From Holosporaceae bacterium 'Namur' (GTDB lineage: Bacteria; Pseudomonadota; Alphaproteobacteria; Rickettsiales; Midichloriaceae): DNA of 58,483 nucleotides. The stretch is from contig JACGYV010000012.1 in assembly GCA_014116815.1 (NCBI GenBank), positions 1-58,483 of the forward strand, in the 5' to 3' direction. Made by a program: the position numbers and the translations under genes. Under the pieces are notes generated by a model. That model made no database searches. It saw only the letters and a list, made by a program, of their open reading frames with translations, and had not been told where the DNA came from. The stretch's first letter is position 1, and each line of letters begins with the position of its first letter. Positions 51,813 through 58,483 of this stretch are shown piece by piece.

Positions 51813-52330
51813 CGGTTTAGTGCCTTGCCGTCTAGCGTTAGCAGTAGGTTCTGTTAATGCCTGCGCATCCGCTGGTATCGGCGGTAACGGTTTAGTACCT
51901 TGTCGTCTAACATTAGCGGTAGGTTCTGTTAATGCCTGTGCATCTGTTGGTAACGGCGGTAACGGTTTAGTGCCTTGCCGTCTAACATTAGCAGTAGGTT
52001 CTGTTAATGCCTGTGCATCTGTTGGTAACGGCGGTAACGGTTTAGTGCCTTGCCGTCTAACATTAGCAGTAGGTTCTGTTAGTGCCTGCGCATCCGCTGG
52101 TATCGGCGGTAATGCCGGCTAACATTAGCAGTAGGTTCTGTTAATGCCTGTGCATCTGTTGGTAACGGCGGTAACGGTTTAGTGCCTTGCCGTCTAACAT
52201 TAGCAGTAGGTTCTGTTAGTGCCTGCGCATCCGCTGGTATCGGCGGTAATGGTTTAGTGCCTTGCCGTCTAACATTAGCAGTAGGTTCTGTTAGTGCTTG
52301 TGCATCTGCTGGTATCGGCGGTAATGGTCG
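51805..52330. repeat. Tandem 75-bp repeats with one shortened unit
   Basis: Units start at 51805, 51880, 51955, 52030, 52105, 52167, 52242 and 52317. All periods are 75 bp except 52105-52166, which is 62 bp. The 13-bp loss falls at about 52113-52116 and shifts the frame. Each unit encodes 25 residues of the form PLPPIPADAQALTEPTANV. Confidence 0.88.
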
Positions 52331-52888
52331 TTCAACTGTAGTAGCAGCTTCTATATTAGTTTTTTCTTGCTGCTGACTTGAAAAGCGGGCTTTTAAGTTT
52401 GAGGTTATGGCATTAATAGCTGTGGTTATACCTTTTAAAAAGGAAATACTTTGCGGTACTTCGGTTTTGCTTTCTTCTAAAGCCTTATTTGTTGACTGTG
52501 ATGCGGCAGCATAACCGGCACTATTATTTAATAATCTAGGTAAAGCTCCATTCTCTGTAAGCTTTAATTTTATTGTATCGCTTAAACTATCATTAAAGTT
52601 TATGACATTTTCAAATAAGGCAGCCTTATTTTCACCTTTATATTCATGTATAAAATTATAAATTTTAGTTATGTTTTCCACCTGCTGGTTCTGCTCACCT
52701 GTTTCTTTAAACAGTTCGCGTATAACTTCGAATACCTTGTTGAACTTGTTAGAATCCTCGGCGATTTCCTGCATATAATTAAACATTTCACCAAATACAA
52801 GATTCGGATTTTTACCGCCTTCTAAAAGTTGATCAGCTTTTAATTTAGGATTTATATTTTGCTCAAATAAACCATTCATATCTTTCAT
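52079..52888 (-). CDS. Proline-rich repeat protein, N-terminal part of a frameshifted gene
   Basis: 269 residues. The first ~185 residues are helical (LFEQNINPKLKADQLLEGGK, NKFNKVFEVIRELFKETGEQ), then come 25-residue repeats (PLPPIPADAQALTEP). After the third repeat the frame changes (SRHYRRYQRMRRH) because of a 13-bp deletion and ends. The downstream frame continues the same repeats. It may be a phase-variable gene or a pseudogene. Confidence 0.6.
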   Translation of the reverse strand: MKDMNGLFEQNINPKLKADQLLEGGKNPNLVFGEMFNYMQEIAEDSNKFNKVFEVIRELFKETGEQNQQVENITKIYNFIHEYKGENKAALFENVINFNDSLSDTIKLKLTENGALPRLLNNSAGYAAASQSTNKALEESKTEVPQSISFLKGITTAINAITSNLKARFSSQQQEKTNIEAATTVERPLPPIPADAQALTEPTANVRRQGTKPLPPIPADAQALTEPTANVRRQGTKPLPPLPTDAQALTEPTANVSRHYRRYQRMRRH

Positions 52889-53101
52889 ATTAATTCACAG
52901 GAAATATAATTTATTTCTTTATGATAGATATAAATAGTTAATAAACTGTTAATTAGAGGCTTAATTTCTTATAGTTTTTTATCTATTGACCAGTTTTTTA
53001 TAAATAGTTTAATATTAACCCATAACTTGAACTAGGAACAGCTTTTGAACTCATGTTATAAAATTATCAGGGCATATACTTAGGTCTTTGATAAGCAGAA
53101 A

Positions 53102-53286
53102 ATGAAACCGAATATTTGCTTAAATGAGGCGCGCCTAATTACTCAATTTTTTGATACCTTTAGTAATAAGAACCCTAAAATACTTAAAATTAGGATACAT
53201 AAAGACCTAAAAGAACTACTTTAAGCAACAATACTATAAAGCGTTCCTTAGTAAATATTGGTCTACAAGAAACGTATAAAGTATAA
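53102..53286 (+). pseudogene. Broken copy of the FinO/ProQ gene
   Basis: From the ATG at 53102 the frame reads LITQFFDTFSNKNPKILKIR, then IHKDLKE, nearly identical to the protein at 50228. A four-base loss just after KDLKE shifts the frame and gives a stop. In the other frame LSNNTIKRSLVNIGLQETYK continues the same protein. The N-terminal 30 residues and the C-terminus are gone. Confidence 0.8.
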
Positions 53287-53297
53287 ACTAAAATCTA

Positions 53298-56048
53298 TTA
53301 TTTTTTAATTAGCTTCCTTATCTTTTTAGCTTTAGGGAAAGTTAAGATAAACTCGGTATATTTACCTAACTTTGATTTGCATTCAATATAACCGCCCATG
53401 TCCTGCATTACCATCTTGCAAAAAGCAAGACCGATACCCGTACCGCTTTTACTCTTACTATAGAATCTGTCAAATATGTAAGGCAGGTCATCTTCCGCTA
53501 TACCTTTGCCGTCATCTCTAAAATATAGTTTATTTTTCTCTGCTCTGATTTCTATTTTTACATTTCTGCCGCCGTACTTATATGCATTGGTTAATAGGTT
53601 TGAAAGCAAGTGCTTAACATAATGCATGGAGCCGAAGAATGAGAAGTTATCTGCAATATTAATATATACACCGTCTTTCTCGGGGTTTAGGAGTTTGTAT
53701 TCCAATATGCTTGTGGTCACACATTCTTCTATAGTTATATTCTTTTTATCGTCGGCAATTACGGTGCTTTTTAGAGAAGCAAGAAGTCCGTCAACTGTGC
53801 TTATGCCTTGAGAACTGACTTTAGTTAACATTTGAGTGAACTCTGCTAAAGTATCAGCATCTTCTTCTTTAAGAGTGAAAGTACAATTTCCATCTTTTAC
53901 TTGCTTATTATTAAAGGCTCCTTGAACTAAGCTATTAATGGTTTGGGCACACATATTAAGCGTAGCGAGCGGGCTTTTTACCTCATGTGCCATAGCTCCT
54001 CCAAATACGTGCATAGTTTCAAATCTTTCCTCTTGTTCTTTTTCACGTTTGCGAAGAAAGAAGAGGGTAGCAAATAAGAAAAACAGGTAAATATATGCTA
54101 TACGACCGGTGGTGGTAATTTCCTGGAAGCCTTCTAGACTAAATCCGCTTAGCTTGAATAAAATAAACCCGCCAAGTGTACCGATTGAATAGAGTAATAA
54201 AAATCTTCTTGCATCGACGAATAAATATAGTGAAAAAGCAGATAATATTCCATTAATCATCCAGAACGGATCATTAAATCCGATAAATAACATATAGCTT
54301 GAAACAAAGGGTAAACAGAAAGTAATCAAAAAATACCAGTAATAATGTAAATATTTATTAAGAAATTTGCTGGTAAATAAGTATTCTCTAAATAGTAATA
54401 GCATACAAAGGAAATAAGCTATAGTTATAAGATAAGCAAATATAACGTGCCCCGGGTTCGAAGTGACATCCAGGCTATATAAGAAGTAATAAGAAAGGGT
54501 GAATGTGCAAAATTTACGGATCTCTAATTTATGTTGTGCTTGGCTTTCCGTAAGTAACCTTAATATAGTTTTAATGAATTTATATTGATTTTTTATAACT
54601 TCTAAAGTCATATTTTTATTTTGGGTAAATAATAAATCTTTTCTACTTCGCGCTGCTGGTTGAACTTTAATTTTGCTAATAGCTGATTGATAATAATGCA
54701 TACCAAATAAACCGATTGCGCTACCTAAAATACCGAAGCTCCAGCTCATAATAGCAAAATCTTGAACTACAGCTCCTGTAGCTAAAGTAAAGATTATAGC
54801 AACAACCACACTTACTAAAAATGACTTGCTATTAGTTTTTAAGCCTAAAAATCCTGATACACTTGGTACTAAGATTAAAGTCTCCCAGAAATTGGCAACT
54901 AACCATATTAAAGTTAAGATATTATTGCTGAATTTAATAAGAACAAGAGAAGATACAGAGAGGATTATGGTAGTCATCCTCAACGCTCTAAGTTGTATAG
55001 TATTATTTATATTAGGGCGCAATATTTTTAGAGCATCATTTACAAGAATAATGCTGCAAGCATTAATTTCAGCCTCAGCCATAGACATAATTATAGCCAT
55101 TAACCCGGCTACCATAATGCCTTTAAGGAAGGATGGTAGAATATCTATAAATTGTAACAATACAGTATTAGGCGCTATACCAGGAAAATCTGCCCTAATT
55201 TTATATGCAATCAAGCAAAGCGCCGCAGAAAAAGGTAAAGATATTAAGGCTATCATTTTTAGCGCCAGTTTCAATTTTCTAATATCTTTAGCTATTAAAC
55301 ATCTTTGTATAAAAGCTGGGCTAACCCCGGGTAATAGAGAATATAAAGCAAAGCTAGCCAGTAAACTTATATTCTCATTAGATAACTTTATATTTAAATG
55401 AGAATCCGGAAGATAAGATATAAAATCTTCAAGTCCGCCAGTGCTTGCAAAAACGATTATATAAGATATAGGGATAATGAAAAAGAAAATAGAAAACTTG
55501 AAAATTTCCGTATGAATAACAGCTCTAATTCCTCCCATAGCAGAATATATAGTAATAATACCATATCCAATTAATATTCCATATCCAGTTTCAATCCCTA
55601 AAAAATAATTAAATACGCCCCCTAATGCTAAAGCCTGAGCTGCTATAGTCCCTAAGCTGGCAACAGTTGATGCCAAAACCACTACCCACCTGCCAGGGCT
55701 TCCATAAAGCCTATACATTATTCCACCTAAAGACATACAATCTTTAAATTGCTCTATATTAGATGCAACAATTCGCGTAGTTATTAACCAATATATAGGT
55801 GCAAGTAACTGTTTAAGAACAAAGATAGCACCGAATTCGTAAATTTTACCTGTTATTCCAATAGTGCTACCAGCTCCTATGTGAGACGCATATATGGTGC
55901 AGACTAATGTGGTGAGAGAGACGTTTTTATAGCCTATAGCAAATTCTTTTAAATCTTTTATTTTAGTAGTCTTATATAATCCAATAATTAGGCAAGAAAT
56001 TAAAAATGCAAAGATTAATGATAAATCTAAGGAATTCAACTTTAACAT
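53298..56048 (-). CDS. Second sodium:solute symporter-like sensor histidine kinase
   Basis: 916 residues. A symporter domain (KEFAIGYKNVSLTTL, YSAMGGIRAVIHTE) fills the first ~470 residues, more membrane helices reach to ~665, then the H box GGAMAHEVKSPLATL with His688, N box HLLSNLLTNAYKYGG, G1 RDDGKGIAEDD and G2 GTGIGLAFC. The architecture equals that of 10275-12947, but the sequences differ clearly. No response regulator lies next to it, so it may use the one at 12950 or one elsewhere. Solute unknown. Confidence 0.93.
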   Translation of the reverse strand: MLKLNSLDLSLIFAFLISCLIIGLYKTTKIKDLKEFAIGYKNVSLTTLVCTIYASHIGAGSTIGITGKIYEFGAIFVLKQLLAPIYWLITTRIVASNIEQFKDCMSLGGIMYRLYGSPGRWVVVLASTVASLGTIAAQALALGGVFNYFLGIETGYGILIGYGIITIYSAMGGIRAVIHTEIFKFSIFFFIIPISYIIVFASTGGLEDFISYLPDSHLNIKLSNENISLLASFALYSLLPGVSPAFIQRCLIAKDIRKLKLALKMIALISLPFSAALCLIAYKIRADFPGIAPNTVLLQFIDILPSFLKGIMVAGLMAIIMSMAEAEINACSIILVNDALKILRPNINNTIQLRALRMTTIILSVSSLVLIKFSNNILTLIWLVANFWETLILVPSVSGFLGLKTNSKSFLVSVVVAIIFTLATGAVVQDFAIMSWSFGILGSAIGLFGMHYYQSAISKIKVQPAARSRKDLLFTQNKNMTLEVIKNQYKFIKTILRLLTESQAQHKLEIRKFCTFTLSYYFLYSLDVTSNPGHVIFAYLITIAYFLCMLLLFREYLFTSKFLNKYLHYYWYFLITFCLPFVSSYMLFIGFNDPFWMINGILSAFSLYLFVDARRFLLLYSIGTLGGFILFKLSGFSLEGFQEITTTGRIAYIYLFFLFATLFFLRKREKEQEERFETMHVFGGAMAHEVKSPLATLNMCAQTINSLVQGAFNNKQVKDGNCTFTLKEEDADTLAEFTQMLTKVSSQGISTVDGLLASLKSTVIADDKKNITIEECVTTSILEYKLLNPEKDGVYINIADNFSFFGSMHYVKHLLSNLLTNAYKYGGRNVKIEIRAEKNKLYFRDDGKGIAEDDLPYIFDRFYSKSKSGTGIGLAFCKMVMQDMGGYIECKSKLGKYTEFILTFPKAKKIRKLIKK

Positions 56049-56199
56049 TAGAGGTTGCTTAAATGTTTTTTAAATTATAACCTTATTGCTAAATATTTGC
56101 AAATATATTAATAAAATAAATAATATATATATATATATATTTATTTAAAAGTGAGAATTTTATAAATTTATAAAAAGATAATTAAGAGAATGGGGAAAT

Positions 56200-56379
56200 T
56201 TATTTATCTCTTTGGATACGAGGTATATTATTATTTAAAATTAGACTAAGACTGCTTATGGTTACTTGTTCTACACTGCTAAACATGCCTATCTTGCTAT
56301 CGGGTATATTATTACTAGAAAATGCACACATGCATAATGCCACAGCACCTAATATAAAAGCTTTTTTTAAAATAGACAT
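56200..56379 (-). CDS. Small secreted protein with signal peptide
   Basis: 59 residues. The ATG at 56379 has TGAGG about eight bases before it. Residues 1-20 (MSILKKAFILGAVALCMCAF) are a clear signal peptide with a cleavage site near FSS. The mature part of ~38 residues is rich in Ser, Asn and Ile (VEQVTISSLSLILNNNIPRI). Not recognised; it could be a small periplasmic or surface peptide. Its minus-strand place is between the symporter-kinase and the CaaX ankyrin gene. Confidence 0.6.
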   Translation of the reverse strand: MSILKKAFILGAVALCMCAFSSNNIPDSKIGMFSSVEQVTISSLSLILNNNIPRIQRDK

Positions 56380-56675
56380 TTAAATTGCCTCAAAGTTATT
56401 TATTTAACTTCGAAGTAGATTAAAGAATGTTAATTAATTTGACAATAGCTATTTTATTAAGAATTAGATAATATATAATTACCCTCCACTACATTAAAGT
56501 GAATAGCTAATTGGTTGGAGCGATATTTAGCTCAAACTAAGATTTAAGCTTTTTTAGTTAATACACTATTGAAACAATGTAATATAAAACATACCTTTTG
56601 ATCATCCAAAACTAGGTAGAGTCATAAATACTCATACCCAGTTTATATTAGTTTATTATCGTTGTTTATGTGGCT

Positions 56676-57281
56676 TCACATCATGATGCAGCAACCTTTT
56701 TCTTGCTCATTTGTGTGATTCGAATTTCTATAACGCTCAGTTTTTTCCCAATTGATATAAGCCCTTTTTAAAGTATCTTCATCAATATTTGCTGTAGGTG
56801 TAACTTGCTTTAAAAGACCTAAAGCTGTGAACCCATTATGGTTACGAGCATTGGTATCATAGCCATTTAATAGCATCCAACCTAAAAATGGCATACTGAA
56901 TTTAATATGATATTCTGGCGCTTCTCTTATCAATTCTATAGGGCTATTAGTCATTTGTTCACTTAGTTCACCATTCCTTTTAGCCCATAAATGTAAAGGT
57001 GTATTTCCTTCGTTATCTTTTGCATTCAAATCTGCTCCTTGCTCTTTCAAATATTGTGCATTAACTATGTATTGAGGGCTTTGCCCATTACATACAGCAA
57101 AGATATGCATGGGAGTATATCCATATTCATCTTTTCTATTAATAAATTCATTTCTGTCTTTTATCTGGTTCTGTAAAATTTCTAATATTTGTTTTACATA
57201 ATCGCTTTTCTGGGCGCCTAAACAATAATGTAAAGGAAAGATATTTTGTCTTTCTTCACTCTCATAATTAATATTTCTCAT
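56676..57281 (-). CDS. Ankyrin repeat protein ending in a CaaX box
   Basis: 201 residues from the ATG at 57281, which has AGGAG seven bases before it. About four ankyrin repeats are seen (PLHYCLGAQKSDYVKQILEI, YGYTPMHIFAVCNG, GNTPLHLWAKRNGE, NGFTALGLLKQV). The last residues are EKGCCIMM: Cys-Ile-Met-Met fits a CaaX box with Met in the last place, which in eukaryotes favours farnesylation. Legionella AnkB uses a similar box. No bacterial signal peptide. It is a strong candidate for a secreted protein anchored to host membranes, but secretion is inferred. Confidence 0.75.
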   Translation of the reverse strand: MRNINYESEERQNIFPLHYCLGAQKSDYVKQILEILQNQIKDRNEFINRKDEYGYTPMHIFAVCNGQSPQYIVNAQYLKEQGADLNAKDNEGNTPLHLWAKRNGELSEQMTNSPIELIREAPEYHIKFSMPFLGWMLLNGYDTNARNHNGFTALGLLKQVTPTANIDEDTLKRAYINWEKTERYRNSNHTNEQEKGCCIMM

Positions 57282-57455
57282 CAATTATCTCCTAAAAAAT
57301 AGCTTATTAACTTTTTTAATAAAAGTTTAATAAATTATACACTTTTTATTTACTTTTTGTCAATATCGATAATAAAGAAATTTAAATAAAAGTTTTGATA
57401 CTATTTTATTATTATGTTACTTAAAATAGATTATTTATTAAATTTTAAAAGCTTT

Positions 57456-58483
57456 CTAGCGTCCGGGGCTCACGTTTCTAGCTATTCCTGCTTGCTTTCC
57501 TGATTTTAACATTTCTACAAAGCTACCTTGTTTATCTGCTACTTTGCTTATGTTTTCCTTTTTACTATTTATATTTTCTTGATTTTTACTCGCTAACCTA
57601 TTTAAAAAGTTATCAAATTTAATCTCTTTTTCATTACCCTCAGCGCTTTTATTTAACTCTTCTATAAATTCTCTCTCATTACTTTTATGCATTTCAGTAG
57701 TATTATTAACTTTTTCAATAAATGCCTCCGCTAATTTCTCTTTTAAAATATCCTTCCCATGCTCTTTTATTACTTCTTTATGTATTAAGAACCCCTTTAA
57801 ATCTGCTTCTAAACAATGCTCGAATTTTATAATTTTTTCTTCAGCATGCTTAATTGTTTGCCTAAATTTAGCAAGTAAGCTTTTCTTATAATTAGGATCT
57901 TCCCGCTCTATTTTTTCTAATTTATCATGTCTCGTAACAAGCTCTTCTTTTTCAATTTTCAAAGTTTGTAAATTAGTATGTGCCTCAAGAAATCTTTTTT
58001 TGAAAATTTCTTCCTCTTTATAATCTTCCTGTAATTCCTCGGTAGCTTTTTTAGCCTCAAGAGTATTTGGATTATTTTTTATTTTTTTGAGTAAATCTGC
58101 ATTATGAAATAATTGATAATGTTTGGTTTCATATTTATTAATTTCATAATCAAAGCTTACAATCTTCTTAATAGATTCATGATCCATATTGCTTTGCATT
58201 TCATCCCAACTATTTGGTATGGAATTTACTGCTACTAGAGAGGTATTAACTACCGCATAAAATTCGGCTGTCATACCTAAAGATGGAAATTCTTTTGATA
58301 ATAAACTTCCTTCTGCCATTAACAAATCTCTTTGAAAAGAGGATAAATTACCACTCCTCAATAGTTGTATAATTTCTTTTAATCTAGTTTCTGCTTTTAC
58401 TATATTTTCTGATTTTTGTTTATTTTTATCATTGCCTAGTATTTCTTTTTTTGGTTGCTCATCCTTTTCTACAATTAATTCTT
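57456..58483 (-). CDS. Coiled-coil protein of unknown function, 5' end outside the window
   Basis: The frame has no stop from 57456 to the window edge, so at least 342 residues; a TTG at 58361 is internal. Most of it is predicted coiled coil (LEAKKATEELQEDYKEEEIF, IKFEHCLEADLKGFLIH), with a basic C-terminal end (SGKQAGIARNVSPGR). No family recognised. It may be a structural or effector protein; nothing in the sequence decides. Confidence 0.7.
   Translation of the reverse strand, partial: ELIVEKDEQPKKEILGNDKNKQKSENIVKAETRLKEIIQLLRSGNLSSFQRDLLMAEGSLLSKEFPSLGMTAEFYAVVNTSLVAVNSIPNSWDEMQSNMDHESIKKIVSFDYEINKYETKHYQLFHNADLLKKIKNNPNTLEAKKATEELQEDYKEEEIFKKRFLEAHTNLQTLKIEKEELVTRHDKLEKIEREDPNYKKSLLAKFRQTIKHAEEKIIKFEHCLEADLKGFLIHKEVIKEHGKDILKEKLAEAFIEKVNNTTEMHKSNEREFIEELNKSAEGNEKEIKFDNFLNRLASKNQENINSKKENISKVADKQGSFVEMLKSGKQAGIARNVSPGR

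Noticed and set aside
51754..52122. Glycine/cysteine-rich plus-strand repeat protein
   Set aside because: Antisense reading of the 75-bp repeats, open only because the unit length is a multiple of three.
50836..52330. CRISPR-like array
   Set aside because: Units are contiguous 75- and 108-bp coding repeats without variable spacers, and no cas gene is near.
54826..55401. 191-residue plus-strand frame
   Set aside because: Lies wholly within the symporter domain of the minus-strand kinase gene.

Overview
The window is AT-rich DNA that looks like a mobile element of a Rickettsiales bacterium, most likely a conjugative plasmid or a RAGE-like integrated element. The reasons are a near-complete F-type conjugation gene set in rickettsial style, a ParA/ParB pair, sodium:solute symporter-histidine kinase hybrids, a DUF1640 gene, and ankyrin, TPR, OTT_1508-like deaminase and Ulp1-like protease proteins. 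The species cannot be fixed from sequence reading alone. No rRNA or tRNA gene and no CRISPR array was seen. Both window ends cut through open genes.

Layout. (1) 1-4706: a partial ankyrin protein and a decayed NB-ARC/TPR protein broken by two frameshifts. (2) 4875-9383: maintenance module with a GNAT acetyltransferase, a thermonuclease, parB, parA, a GC-rich 24-bp palindrome (candidate centromere or operator) and a divergent winged-helix replication-type protein preceded by a nested inverted repeat. (3) 9646-13867: GNAT, symporter-histidine kinase and response regulator in one operon. (4) 14046-38407: a divergent XRE repressor with repeated operator half-sites, tandem hairpins, two SSB-like genes, then traA-L-E-K-B-V-C-W-U-trbC-N-F-H-G, a relaxosome-type accessory gene, traD and a MobF traI. 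Here traN is split into two secreted proteins, and an antisense DUF1640 gene with a dead tandem copy sits between traN and traF. (5) 38519-58483: cargo with two related proteins carrying a CheD/BLF1-like Thr-Cys-His signature, two toxin-antitoxin pairs, a 970-aa protein joining a deaminase to a Ulp1-like cysteine protease, a serine resolvase, a FinO/ProQ RNA chaperone and its dead copy, a proline-rich repeat protein broken by a 13-bp deletion in one repeat, a second symporter-histidine kinase, a 59-aa secreted peptide, an ankyrin protein ending in a CaaX box, and a coiled-coil protein running off the end.

How it may work together. ParA/ParB, the replication protein and the toxin-antitoxin pairs keep the element. 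The tra operon builds the pilus and transfer channel, TraD and TraI couple and process the DNA, and the XRE repressor and FinO/ProQ protein are candidates to set transfer level. The effector-like genes suggest a eukaryotic host whose ubiquitin/SUMO, glutamine or prenylation systems are targeted. The many frameshifts, duplications and dead copies show a region in active turnover. The effector roles are inferences from motifs and context.
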